From assembly GCA_903884505.1 (NCBI GenBank), contig CAISET010000002.1, positions 62,001-126,000 on the forward strand: 64,000 bases of DNA, read 5' to 3'. Of the stretch, positions 24,881 to 33,666 are shown in pieces. The position numbers were made by a program, and so were the translations under genes. The stretch's first letter is position 1; the number at the start of each line of letters is the position of its first letter. This DNA comes from an uncultured Microcaldota archaeon (GTDB lineage: Archaea > Micrarchaeota > Micrarchaeia > Burarchaeales > Fermentimicrarchaeaceae). Below the pieces are notes generated by a model. It ran no database searches and was not told the origin of the DNA. It saw only the letters and a program-made list of their open reading frames with translations.

Positions 24881-25522
24881 CTACGAGGGCTTCACGCGTT
24901 CTATGCACGGCTTTGGGATGTCTGCATTTGAAAGGCTGATGGTGAGCATGCGTTCGCCAACCAGCATGTCGGATTTGGCCCCGCTCTGCTTGCAATAGGC
25001 TTTCAGGAAATCCTCACCCTGGCCGGTCAGGGAAAACGAGGTGACCGACTCAACATCCCTGCTTTTTGAATAAAGGTCATGGAAGGAGCGGAGGAAGGAA
25101 CCGATGCCTTTGAACCTTCCCCCGGCGCGGGAGGAGTATGGGTCGAAGACGATTGTCGCCTCGTCAAAAACCATGCGCATCTTCTCCGCTTCCTTTAGGT
25201 GCTCCGGGGAGCGGTCTGAGATGTCCCAGGGGAGCGAGGTGCACGCCTCGGCACATTTCCTGCCGTCATCGTGGAAGACGTTCGTCCTGTCCGCACGCGC
25301 CGCTGGCGTGAGCTTCCCCCCTTCGGAGTGGAAAAGGTCAAGCTTCACCTCTTCGTGCATGCAGGAACCGGCTTTATAGGAGTACTTCCGTGCGAGCAGG
25401 ACGAACTCGTCTCCGGATGAGATGCGGAAGTGATAGCCGCCGGGCGAGAGCGCCTTTTTGAGGGCTTCGCTGAACTCGTATTTCTCGAGAGGCTCGGCAA
25501 CCGGCCTGTATTTCACTCTCAT
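24881..25522 (-). CDS. Orphan protein, 213 residues
   Basis: A soluble mixed alpha/beta protein that I do not recognise. It has three cysteines in the middle (GSCMHEE, KCAEAC) and a central segment RMVFDEATIVFDPYSSRAGG. The stop codon TAG lies within the tRNA-Arg gene behind it (positions 8-10 of the tRNA), so the two overlap by ten bases and may share a transcript. The ATG at 25522 is one base away from the srp54 stop, on the same strand. Confidence 0.65.
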   Translation of the reverse strand: MRVKYRPVAEPLEKYEFSEALKKALSPGGYHFRISSGDEFVLLARKYSYKAGSCMHEEVKLDLFHSEGGKLTPAARADRTNVFHDDGRKCAEACTSLPWDISDRSPEHLKEAEKMRMVFDEATIVFDPYSSRAGGRFKGIGSFLRSFHDLYSKSRDVESVTSFSLTGQGEDFLKAYCKQSGAKSDMLVGERMLTISLSNADIPKPCIERVKPS

Positions 25523-25523
25523 C

Positions 25524-26855
25524 TCATCCTGCCCCTGGCATCTTGAGCCCGCCGCCCTTCATCATTTTCTCCATCTTCTTCCTGAAGCCGCGGTCCCGCT
25601 TGAACATGCCCATCATCTTCTCCATTTTCTCGAACTCGGAGAGAAGGCGGCGCACGTCCTCGGGCTTCACGCCCGCCCCTTTTGCGATGCGCTCCTGCCG
25701 CGAGCGGCTCTTCTTCAGGAGCGAGGCGTCCTCGCGCTCAGCCGGAGTCATGGAGTTGATGATTACCTCGTATGTCTTCAGCTTCTCCTCGCTCTGCTCC
25801 AGCATTTCCTTTGGCATGTCCGCCATGCCGAGCATTCCGAAGACAGATTTGAGCGGGCCCATCTTCTTAGTGGCCTTGAGCTGCTCATAGAAGGTTTTGA
25901 TTGTAAATTTTTCTTCGAGGAGCTCTTCGGGCTTGATATTCTCCTCCTTCACGATGGTGTCCATTTTCGAGATGAGCGTCTCCAGGTCCGGGAAGCCGAG
26001 CAGGCGCCCGACGTATTTCTTCGAGTCGAATGTCTCTATGTCCGGAATCTTCTCCCCTGTGCCGATGAACGCGACCTTTGCGCCCGTTGCTGCGACCGCG
26101 GAGAGCGCACCGCCCCCCTTCCCAGAACCATCCATCTTCGTGATCAGTACGCCGGTGAGCGGGACCGAGGCGTTGAACTCGGCTGCCTGCTTTCCCGCAA
26201 CCTGGCCTATGTCCGCCGAGATGACGAGGAAGCGCTCGTTTGGCTCGAAATTCTGGGAGATAAGCTTCAGCTCGCGCTGCAGGTCCGTGTCGAAGGCTGA
26301 GCGGCCTGAGGAATCCAGGATTATCACGTCATTGTCTTTCAGCCTTTCAAGGCCGTTGCGTATTATGCGCGTGGCATCGGTGCCGCCCTTCTCCCCGTAA
26401 AAGGGTATGCCGTTCCTCTCCGAAAGCTGCTGCAGCTGCTCGAAGGCTGCCGGGCGGAATGTGTCGCAGCATATGACGCCGCTCTTCAGGCCCTTCGACT
26501 GGTAGAACTTGGCAAGCTTTGCGACCGAGGTTGTTTTGCCGGAGCCGAACAGGCCGAGGAGCAGGATGCGCTGCTTCTCCAGGCGCGGCTCGTGCCTCTC
26601 GCCCATCATGTTTGTAAGCTCGTCATAGACGACGCGGACGGCGTGCTCCTTGGGCGAGACGCCTGGTAGCGGTTTTTCCTTCAGCGTCTTTTCCTCTATC
26701 CGCTTTGAAAGCTCAAAAACCAGCTTGACATTGACGTCATTTGAAATCAGGATGCGCTGGAGCTCCTTTATGAACTCCTTTACCGCCTTCTCGTCCATTA
26801 TGGCCGCGCCCGTAAGCTTTGCCAGCGCCTTCCTCAGCCCCTCGCCTAAATCCAT
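25524..26855 (-). CDS. srp54: Signal recognition particle 54 kDa protein
   Basis: The 443-residue GTPase has the N domain, the G domain (GLFGSGKTTSVAK near residue 105, DTFRPAAFEQL, TKMDGSGKGG) and a Met-rich M domain ending in MEKMMKGGG. It binds signal peptides of nascent exported proteins and docks to FtsY. Two usual motifs are altered: the P-loop has Phe where Gln is common (GLQGSGKTT), and the G3 motif reads DSSGR instead of DTAGR. The protein is otherwise complete. FtsY is encoded 13 kb downstream. Confidence 0.93.
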   Translation of the reverse strand: MDLGEGLRKALAKLTGAAIMDEKAVKEFIKELQRILISNDVNVKLVFELSKRIEEKTLKEKPLPGVSPKEHAVRVVYDELTNMMGERHEPRLEKQRILLLGLFGSGKTTSVAKLAKFYQSKGLKSGVICCDTFRPAAFEQLQQLSERNGIPFYGEKGGTDATRIIRNGLERLKDNDVIILDSSGRSAFDTDLQRELKLISQNFEPNERFLVISADIGQVAGKQAAEFNASVPLTGVLITKMDGSGKGGGALSAVAATGAKVAFIGTGEKIPDIETFDSKKYVGRLLGFPDLETLISKMDTIVKEENIKPEELLEEKFTIKTFYEQLKATKKMGPLKSVFGMLGMADMPKEMLEQSEEKLKTYEVIINSMTPAEREDASLLKKSRSRQERIAKGAGVKPEDVRRLLSEFEKMEKMMGMFKRDRGFRKKMEKMMKGGGLKMPGAG

Positions 26856-26908
26856 CAGCCAAGGTTTCGGCGTTGTAGTTTATAATTCTGAGGCGAGAAA
26901 TTAGTGAT

Positions 26909-27583
26909 ATGGCCCATAAGGAGAAGAAGGCGGAGGCGGCCGGAAAAAGCGAGAGCCCGGAGGCTGCGTTGAGGTCGTTTGCAGTCTCAACGCGGATTGG
27001 CGATATTGACTTTGAGGTCACTGCTCGCGCTAGGCTGAAGCAGGCCAGGATTTTCCCCAATGAAGAGGCTTTGAGGGCGGCAGTAGAGCTGGTCAGGGAA
27101 GGGCGCATTGTAGACGCGAACGGTGTTGAGATAAAAAAAGCAGGCCTCGTGGTGAATGGCAGGACAACGGTGTTGCCGTACGATGACGTGCGCTGGCTTA
27201 AAGATGCCACGCTGAAGTGGCCTTATTTTACTCCGGAGATGGGAACGGGACCGCTACTCGGCGACCGGGAGCATTTGAAGCTGCTCACCCAGATTCTGCC
27301 GGAAAGGACTGCCCTGCTTTTGGCAAAGTTCGTTGCCGGGGGCCATTACGCGCGATCAGTTGAGAGGTTTCTCAATGGGCCGGATGGCAGGGAATTCGTG
27401 CAGGAGCTCATTAAGAATCTAGCAAGTGGTGGCGAATCCCTTGATGCAAAGGTGCGGCTTTCAGATGAGGCGAAAGGTGTGTTCATTAATGCGGGAACGA
27501 GTTTCGTTAAGAGCAAGGACGAGGGCGGAACGCTCGGATTCGTGTCTGCGCTGAAGGCGCTCGGCGAGAGGCTCAATGCGTAG
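26909..27583 (+). CDS. Orphan protein upstream of the large repeat protein
   Basis: A 224-residue soluble protein that I do not recognise. It starts Lys/Ala-rich and then has a mixed fold; residues 75-120 contain VVNGRTTVLPYDDVRWLKDATLKWPYFTPEMG. The C-terminal half is helical. It has its own promoter-like AT-rich region and is followed 32 bases later by the 370-residue gene and then the 1632-residue gene, all on the plus strand, so the three may act together. Confidence 0.7.
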   Translation: MAHKEKKAEAAGKSESPEAALRSFAVSTRIGDIDFEVTARARLKQARIFPNEEALRAAVELVREGRIVDANGVEIKKAGLVVNGRTTVLPYDDVRWLKDATLKWPYFTPEMGTGPLLGDREHLKLLTQILPERTALLLAKFVAGGHYARSVERFLNGPDGREFVQELIKNLASGGESLDAKVRLSDEAKGVFINAGTSFVKSKDEGGTLGFVSALKALGERLNA

Positions 27584-27615
27584 ATTTCTTATACTTCGGC
27601 ATCGCGGTTGATGCG

Positions 27616-28728
27616 ATGATCACTATTGCTCATGCGCCAAAGACGGAGACGCCAAAAAATGGGGCGCCGCCTTCCGAGTTCAACAGGTATGCGAAGACTG
27701 CGGACGAAGAACCGAAGAAGAGGAGGGCGAGGGTCGGAAATTCCGCAGTCAAAAAGTTTGTCTCAAACCTTGAGGAGATTTGGAAGGACGAAGGAAACAG
27801 GGGCTACCAGCTCCCCTGGTATTCCGAGATGGCACGGAAGGGGACTGGACTGGCGGAAAAGAGGGCGCTAGGAGTCCTCCACCGCAACATTTACCAGAAG
27901 CGGAAGGGGTGCGACCCGGAGCTGGTGAAGCGGATTGACGCGTTCAGGAAGGCCGTGGCAGAGTGGCGCGCAAATGTCGGGAAGAAGGCGACTAGTGAAA
28001 GGAAGGCGCTCTGGAAGAGATATGCGGAAGAGGCGAGCGCGCGGCAGAAGCGCGAGGACGAGGAATTCCGCACGGCACACCGCCTAGTGGCGAAGCCCTA
28101 CCGTGGGCCTACGATTGCCGAGCTTGTGGATGAAACTGGCCTGAGCGCGCACAAGGTGTACAAGCGCGCGGAGAGGCTCGGGCTTGAGACGTGCTTCGCG
28201 AACATTGCGCATGCGCTCGACATGATAGTCGCGCTCGTGGAGAAGAGGGGCGGCAAGGTCCCCAAAATCTCCGGTATCATCAGGGAAACCAGATTCTCCA
28301 GGGAGCGGGTTAACAGGTGCCTGGAAAGGCTGGAGGCTTGCGGCGCATTCCAATGGGACTGGGAGCCCGGGGCAGCGGCAGCGCGCACTAGCGATGGCGA
28401 GGCCCTGGCGTGCATAAAGCTACTCAGGCTCGGGATGCTCCCGAGCCATATTCTTCTACGCGAAGTCAGGGACATGGATGCGCTGGTGGAGGAGTTCAAC
28501 AAGCTTCCGATTGGCTGCAGGGTCAAACTCTTCTTACACATTGCTGAGGGAAGTGGCAAGGTTTCAAAGGCCGAACTGGCCATCATACGGGGAATGGGCC
28601 TTGCGGCAGGGCGCGAACTGGAAAGCATCCGGCCGGACGCCCTTAAACGCTTGCGGGAGATTGGGAAGAGTGGTAAGCGGGCGAAGGAGAAGCCGGGCGC
28701 CGAAAGTGCTGAAGCGGAGTCCCAATAA
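27616..28728 (+). CDS. Orphan protein with helix-turn-helix-like domain shared with next gene
   Basis: The 370-residue protein has a basic N-terminal half with long helices (to about residue 155), then a domain beginning KPYRGPTIAELVDETGLS (about 160-255) containing two helix-turn-helix-like units, GLETC, and GGKVPKISGIIRETRFSRERVNRCLERLEACG. The same domain order and words (KPYRKPTINELIDETG, LGLETC, NGGKVPNK) recur in the 1632-residue protein. A third helical unit (GSGKVSKAELAIIRGMGL) lies near residue 315. I infer DNA or RNA binding. No enzymatic motif is visible. The stop is 38 bases before the large gene. Confidence 0.75.
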   Translation: MITIAHAPKTETPKNGAPPSEFNRYAKTADEEPKKRRARVGNSAVKKFVSNLEEIWKDEGNRGYQLPWYSEMARKGTGLAEKRALGVLHRNIYQKRKGCDPELVKRIDAFRKAVAEWRANVGKKATSERKALWKRYAEEASARQKREDEEFRTAHRLVAKPYRGPTIAELVDETGLSAHKVYKRAERLGLETCFANIAHALDMIVALVEKRGGKVPKISGIIRETRFSRERVNRCLERLEACGAFQWDWEPGAAAARTSDGEALACIKLLRLGMLPSHILLREVRDMDALVEEFNKLPIGCRVKLFLHIAEGSGKVSKAELAIIRGMGLAAGRELESIRPDALKRLREIGKSGKRAKEKPGAESAEAESQ

Positions 28729-28737
28729 CTCTAAGAT

Positions 28738-28749
28738 TCATATATTTGA
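28738..28749 (+). promoter_or_regulatory. TATA-like box of the large orphan gene
   Basis: TTCATATATTTG lies 18-29 bases before the GTG at 28767. An AGGAGG sequence overlaps the same GTG, so the ribosome-binding sequence is too close for that codon; a leaderless start is the simplest reading. Confidence 0.5.
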
Positions 28750-28766
28750 ACCTCGCGTTTTAGGAG

Positions 28767-31700
28767 GTGAGCCCTACTGCTGAAGTGCAGAAGCCTGAGA
28801 AGAAAGAGGAGAAGAAAATCTCCGAAGGAGCCATCGGGATATTCGTGCTCGTCAAGCTCTACCTGGAACATGCCGGGTACGAGAAGGAGCGGATGAAGAA
28901 GGTCATCATTGCCCGCGCCAAGGAGCATAAGGATGACGTTAAAGAGGTCTGGGAAAACCCGGCGAAGTATGGCAAGGAGATGCCGACTGCCTTCCTCGAA
29001 GACCCTTTTGGGAAGGAATTTGACGCGCAGGTCAGGAGCGGCAATCCGTTCCCCGACACGGTTGAGGTGCAGCCTCCGAAAGCCGGCACGGCCAAAGTGC
29101 AGCATCCGAAAGATGAGCTGGATTTCGCCGCCATTTCCAGGAGGATAGAGGCCAGCGGGCTCGAATGGCTCAGAATGCAGGAGGATGAACGCCGTGAGCA
29201 AATCCTGTATGGCTGGAAGAGCCTGACACTCTCCGCTGCTGAGAGGCTGCTCCGCGATTTCAGGGTAGATTTAAACCAGAGGGGGTATATCCCGGCGCAC
29301 GAGTGGAAAGTCTATACGCAGATTAAGCATCTGAAAAAAGAGATGGAGAAGGAGACAGCGGCAGGCGGCCAGGAGACGAAGAGCGAAGGGGCGGCGAAGG
29401 TGGATTCTGCGGCGCTGAAAATCTTCGCGCTTGCCCGCATCTATTGCGAATGCCCCGATGACCGCAAGGAGCTGGAGAATGCAATCGTCGAGCTGGCGCA
29501 GAGATATCCGGGGGATGTCAGGATTGCTTGGACCCATGCGGGCAGATGGAAGACAGGGGTGTCCCCGAAATTCTTCACGACTGAGTTCGGGAAGGCATTC
29601 GACGCCGCCATGCGGGGCGCCGACCAGCTTACGAAGTGCGGGGAGGCGGGTTTCTTTGCGACCGCCTCCAAAAAAATCGGGGAAGGCGGGGTCGGGTGGT
29701 TCGAGCAGCAGTCGAAGGGGTACAAAAGGGCGATTTTGAGCTGCTGGGCCGAGCTGTCTGCCGGTGCGGTCGGCAGTTTCCTCAGCGAATTCGAGAAGGC
29801 AGCCGCGCAAGGGGCGCTCCCGGTATATTTCTACAGGGCGTATTCTGAGATGCGGCTGCGCAGGAAAAAATGGGAAGTTCCGCGGCCCGTGGAGACGAAG
29901 GAGCCCGAACCGAAGGGTATGGAAGTGATGACGGAAAAGAAGAACGAGGAAGCTGCGGGGAAGAAGGAAACGGAGCCGCTTATTGCCATGCCCATAGACC
30001 GCGAGAGACTCTTCCTGGAGATGGTTGCCGCAGGAAAGAAGCTGGAGGAGATTGAGTCGCGATTGCAGATGAATAAGGTGGAATTGGGGAAGTTTGCGCT
30101 TGATTTGATGATGAATGGGAAACTCCGCCCTGCAGAAGTTACGGAAAATGTGAAGGTAGGGAGGTCTCAGAGGCCGGTTGCTGGAAAAAATTTGAATGAA
30201 AAAACGCTGAAGGAGGCGCATGAAGCACTGGAGAAGCCGTACCGCAAGCCGACAATAAACGAGCTCATAGATGAAACAGGATGGAAGAGGAAAAAAGTTC
30301 TCGCAGTCAAATGCGCCCTCGGCCTGGAAACTTGCCATCCGCGCATCGCCGACGCGCGCGACAGGATAGTGGAGGCGATTGGGAAGAATGGCGGGAAGGT
30401 TCCGAACAAGGTAGTGTTGAGGAAGCTGACCGGCCTTTCGCGGTTCCATATAGACGAGCAGCTGCCGCACTTGATGAAAGCAGGTATATTCCCAGAAGCC
30501 AAGGCCATGAAGCCCGAATGGAAGACGACGGCGGTTACCGATAATCCTTACAAACTGGCTGCGAGGTTGATGGTATCGCAGCTCGCCCCTAACGAAAGCC
30601 GCTATCTCCTGCTCAAGCATCTGGCAGAAGGTGGAAAGAACAGGTACGAAATCGCGAAAAAGACGGGCGTCTCTTCTGGGTCATTGCACTACGAACTGAA
30701 AAACCTCAAGGATACGGGACTTGTCCTGCAGGACGGTGAAGGTTACGCGGTCACCAAACGGGGAAGAAAGGTGCTGAAGGCGACTGAGGCGATTTTCTTC
30801 TGGGGCCATCCGCCCTCGAGATTGGACAAGAAGAAGGAATGGGGCCTCACAAAAATATTCGGCAATGCGGCACACAGTGGCAACTGCGCCGCATTGCTGG
30901 ACCTTGCGGACATGCAGGAATCAGTTCCCGGAAGGGGATGGGTGACCCACGGGCAGAGTGAGGAGGCGGAGCTTTACCTGCATGACAGCGCGTCGTTTTA
31001 CAAGCTGGCAGGGATGGGAATCGTCGCGGAAGAGGACATCGGAAAGTCGGGGCGCTTCGCTTATGGTTTCAGCGAAGATTTTGCAAAGCTGAAACGGATT
31101 CCTTTCGGCGAGATCGCGCGGAAATGCCCGTTCAAACGGCATTACTCTTCGGAAGACAGGCAGACGGCAGACAAACTGCTCCAAAAGCATGATATCCCGC
31201 TTTCCGTGCGTGAAACCATTGACAACCCGTCCAAGCTGCAGGTCGGCTGGTGCATCGCAAGCGGAATATTCGCGCACAATGCAATTGCGAGAAAAACTGG
31301 GATGAGACGGACGGATGTGACGATGAATACCGGGATGCTCGAGGACGCGGGACATGTGCGCAAGAGACTGCCCGGAATCAGGATAAATGTGGAGGAGAAG
31401 CACGCAAGAATGCTGCTTGAATATTTGCGCGCGCTCGAAGGGATTGTCGCTGGCGAGCTGAAGGGGAGAAGGCTCGAGGTGAAGGTTCCCGAAAAGGGAG
31501 GGCGCGACAAGTTTGTGTCCCTCCCGCTGCCTCCGCCAGTAGAAGCGTCTGGTCGGAAGGCCTACGGGTACTGGACGGGGCCTGGGGGCAAGCGGAAATT
31601 CCTCAGGGAACTTGGCGAGACCATAGATGAGGAGGGAACTTCTTCCTACGAGACGATTGGCAAGGCGCGCCCAGACGTCCGCGGAGCATTCGAGCGCCAT

Positions 31701-33665
31701 AGAAGGGAATGGGGAATCAAAAACTGGAAGGATGCAGTCGTGAAGACCGGCCGCACGCATACCGTGAAATGGAAACTGACTAAGAAGGAATGCTTGAAAG
31801 AACTGAAGGCCGAGTCGCTTAAGGCGAAAAGCACGGCGTCGTGCGCGATGCCAAAATGGGTGCTGAGATATTTCTTCAATCACAAGAGGGAGTGGGGGTT
31901 CAAGGGATGGAAGGACGCGGTCAACGCATGCGGCATGAAGCACACTGTGAGGGAAGTAACGAAGAAGGATTGGGTCGCCGCAATGCGCAAGAATTACAGG
32001 GAAACGGGCCTCACCTCCTCCACTTCGGTCCCTTCGAAGCTGGTTGGCCAGTTCAAGGCGCACTGGAAGGAGTGGGGCCTTCCCGAGAAATGGAAAGAGG
32101 CAGTGCCCAGGATTGGTCTCCCGTATGTGGCCGGCTACGCGGTGCTGACCAAGGAGGAGTTCTTCGAAGGCCTTGGGGAATTCAGCAGGAAATACGGGAC
32201 GAACTCCCAAAGGGCCGTAGCGAAGAAGAAAAGATGGCGCTGGCTGCTGAGCGGGTTCGCGTACCATAAGGAGGAATGGGGGCTGAAGAGCTGGAAGGGC
32301 GCGCTTGACGAGGCGGGCATTGAACGGGTTTTGAAAGGCGGCAAATACGACGAGGAGAAATTCCTTAAGGAGCTGAAGGCTGCCTGCAAGAAACATAAGA
32401 CGACTTCCTCAACGATGATTAAGACGAAAACAAATCTTTGGGGAATCTTCACGCAACACAAGGAGAAGTGGGGGTACAAGGGAATTGATGACGCCCTGGA
32501 GAAGATAGGCCTTCAGGCAGTTGGGCGTGGCAAGCCGCGCACCAGGGCGCGCGAAAAAGCTGTCGGGAGAAAAGAGGCACTTGGCAGGAAGCCGAAAAAG
32601 CCGCCAGTTGGGGAACGGGGGAGCGAACTTGGCGGAGAGCCGGAGAAGCCTCCGGTGAAGAAGCTAGAGGAAACCGTTGACGGGAAGCCGAAGAAACCGC
32701 CGCTGAAGGAGATGGGGGGAGCGGTTGGTGAGGGGCCGAAGAAACCGCCAGTTGGGGAACAGGGGGAAGAGATCGGCGATGAGCCGAATAAGCCCCCTGT
32801 GAATGAATTGGGTAGAGAGATTGGCGGAGAACCAGCCCAGCCGCGCACATTTCTCATCGAAAGGGTCAGGAGGGAAGCGAAGGATGACGTTGATTTCTTC
32901 ATCAGGCTTGCGAAGCAGGCTAATGCGATGCAGCTCAGCAAGATGGAGATGGAGGATGCAGTTGCGCTCGTCGCCGGGATGGATGAAAAAACAAAGCGCA
33001 AGCTGATGCAGGAGGCACCTGACGCGTACTCGCGGCTCATCCTGCTTGCGCCCGGCGTGAAGAAGCCGGCGCCAGAACCTCCACCCCCGCCTCCGCCCAA
33101 GCCAATCCCGGTGGAGATTCCCGTTGCGTTAACCAGAAAAGTCAGTGCGAAAACTCAGGAGAAGGTTGATGAGTTCAAGGCACTTGCTGTGCGGTTCGGG
33201 GAAATTGAATGGGAGAAGAAGGCGCTCATCCAAAACGGGAAGGTGGACCAGGATACGAATGACGCGCTGGTACTCCTTGAGGTGGAGAAGGAGCGGGCAA
33301 TAAAGCAGATAAAGAATATGGACTCCGACACGAACGATGCGCTTGCGCGCCAGGCAGTGCGTGTGCACATGCAGCTTATCATGTATGCGGAGAACTGGGA
33401 AGGGAAGAAGAAAGAGAGGTCTGAAACTGCCAGGAAAGAAGCGCGGGAGATGCTCAGGGCAGGCGGGCAGGAAAAGAAAACGCTCTTCAGGTATATGGGC
33501 ACGCTGGAGGAGTCGGGCTTCACATTCGCCGGAAACAATCTCCGCTTCATCGAGAAGGAGCAGCCTGAGGACGCGAAGCTCATCGCGCAGGCCCTGCGCG
33601 TCTTCAAGCTGGATTACACAAACCTTGTCGAAGAGTTCAGGAACTGGAAGAGGCATAACGCATAG
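28767..33665 (+). CDS. Giant modular orphan protein (1632 residues)
   Basis: Visible parts in order: two related helical units (about residues 18-195 and 212-370; each has a KxFxxDPF/TEFGKxFDA segment), a domain shared with the preceding gene (about 490-590), a winged-helix-like unit (RYEIAKKTGVSSGSLHYELKNL, about 627-650), a long unassigned middle, five units of 50-60 residues (about 934-1250) with the core HKxEWGxKxWKDA, a Lys/Pro linker with five copies of a KKPPV-x-E-x-G pattern (about 1265-1365), a run of prolines, and a coiled-coil-rich C-terminus. The five units resemble the homing-endonuclease-associated HNH repeat, a DNA-binding module, but I see no nuclease motif. A large DNA-binding scaffold is the best guess. 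Confidence 0.85.
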   Translation: MSPTAEVQKPEKKEEKKISEGAIGIFVLVKLYLEHAGYEKERMKKVIIARAKEHKDDVKEVWENPAKYGKEMPTAFLEDPFGKEFDAQVRSGNPFPDTVEVQPPKAGTAKVQHPKDELDFAAISRRIEASGLEWLRMQEDERREQILYGWKSLTLSAAERLLRDFRVDLNQRGYIPAHEWKVYTQIKHLKKEMEKETAAGGQETKSEGAAKVDSAALKIFALARIYCECPDDRKELENAIVELAQRYPGDVRIAWTHAGRWKTGVSPKFFTTEFGKAFDAAMRGADQLTKCGEAGFFATASKKIGEGGVGWFEQQSKGYKRAILSCWAELSAGAVGSFLSEFEKAAAQGALPVYFYRAYSEMRLRRKKWEVPRPVETKEPEPKGMEVMTEKKNEEAAGKKETEPLIAMPIDRERLFLEMVAAGKKLEEIESRLQMNKVELGKFALDLMMNGKLRPAEVTENVKVGRSQRPVAGKNLNEKTLKEAHEALEKPYRKPTINELIDETGWKRKKVLAVKCALGLETCHPRIADARDRIVEAIGKNGGKVPNKVVLRKLTGLSRFHIDEQLPHLMKAGIFPEAKAMKPEWKTTAVTDNPYKLAARLMVSQLAPNESRYLLLKHLAEGGKNRYEIAKKTGVSSGSLHYELKNLKDTGLVLQDGEGYAVTKRGRKVLKATEAIFFWGHPPSRLDKKKEWGLTKIFGNAAHSGNCAALLDLADMQESVPGRGWVTHGQSEEAELYLHDSASFYKLAGMGIVAEEDIGKSGRFAYGFSEDFAKLKRIPFGEIARKCPFKRHYSSEDRQTADKLLQKHDIPLSVRETIDNPSKLQVGWCIASGIFAHNAIARKTGMRRTDVTMNTGMLEDAGHVRKRLPGIRINVEEKHARMLLEYLRALEGIVAGELKGRRLEVKVPEKGGRDKFVSLPLPPPVEASGRKAYGYWTGPGGKRKFLRELGETIDEEGTSSYETIGKARPDVRGAFERHRREWGIKNWKDAVVKTGRTHTVKWKLTKKECLKELKAESLKAKSTASCAMPKWVLRYFFNHKREWGFKGWKDAVNACGMKHTVREVTKKDWVAAMRKNYRETGLTSSTSVPSKLVGQFKAHWKEWGLPEKWKEAVPRIGLPYVAGYAVLTKEEFFEGLGEFSRKYGTNSQRAVAKKKRWRWLLSGFAYHKEEWGLKSWKGALDEAGIERVLKGGKYDEEKFLKELKAACKKHKTTSSTMIKTKTNLWGIFTQHKEKWGYKGIDDALEKIGLQAVGRGKPRTRAREKAVGRKEALGRKPKKPPVGERGSELGGEPEKPPVKKLEETVDGKPKKPPLKEMGGAVGEGPKKPPVGEQGEEIGDEPNKPPVNELGREIGGEPAQPRTFLIERVRREAKDDVDFFIRLAKQANAMQLSKMEMEDAVALVAGMDEKTKRKLMQEAPDAYSRLILLAPGVKKPAPEPPPPPPPKPIPVEIPVALTRKVSAKTQEKVDEFKALAVRFGEIEWEKKALIQNGKVDQDTNDALVLLEVEKERAIKQIKNMDSDTNDALARQAVRVHMQLIMYAENWEGKKKERSETARKEAREMLRAGGQEKKTLFRYMGTLEESGFTFAGNNLRFIEKEQPEDAKLIAQALRVFKLDYTNLVEEFRNWKRHNA
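32580..32850 (+). repeat. In-frame tandem repeat coding Lys-Pro linker
   Basis: About five degenerate units of 48-54 bases encode GEPxKPPVxExGxExGG-like segments in the large orphan protein. Units have diverged at third positions and by small length changes. They probably form a flexible charged spacer. Confidence 0.65.
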
Positions 33666-33666
33666 C

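Larger units (their letters stand above)
24662..24890 (-). tRNA. tRNA-Arg(CCG) with two introns, one in the T-loop
   Basis: Reading the minus strand from 24890: acceptor GCCCTCG, D-arm GTCT-AATGGATA-GGAC, anticodon stem CTGGC, loop CTCCGA then intron 1 (24791-24853, 63 bases) then A and GCCGG. The T-stem CCGAG and loop TTCGAA follow, then intron 2 (about 24676-24769, 94 bases), then T, CTCGG, CGAGGGC and discriminator G. Removing both leaves a 72-base cloverleaf with anticodon CCG and all stems paired. Intron 1 sits at the canonical 37/38 site; intron 2 is at about 59/60. Intron 2 contains strong hairpins. The stop codon of the gene at 24881 lies inside the 5' end. Confidence 0.9.

Noticed and set aside
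30921-32396. A 491-codon minus-strand frame opposite the giant orphan gene
   Set aside because: Low-complexity shadow with no promoter; the plus frame shows internal repeats conserved at the protein level.
28767-33665. Homing endonuclease or transposase in the giant gene
   Set aside because: The repeat units resemble the HNH-associated repeat, but no HNH, LAGLIDADG, GIY-YIG or DDE residues are visible.
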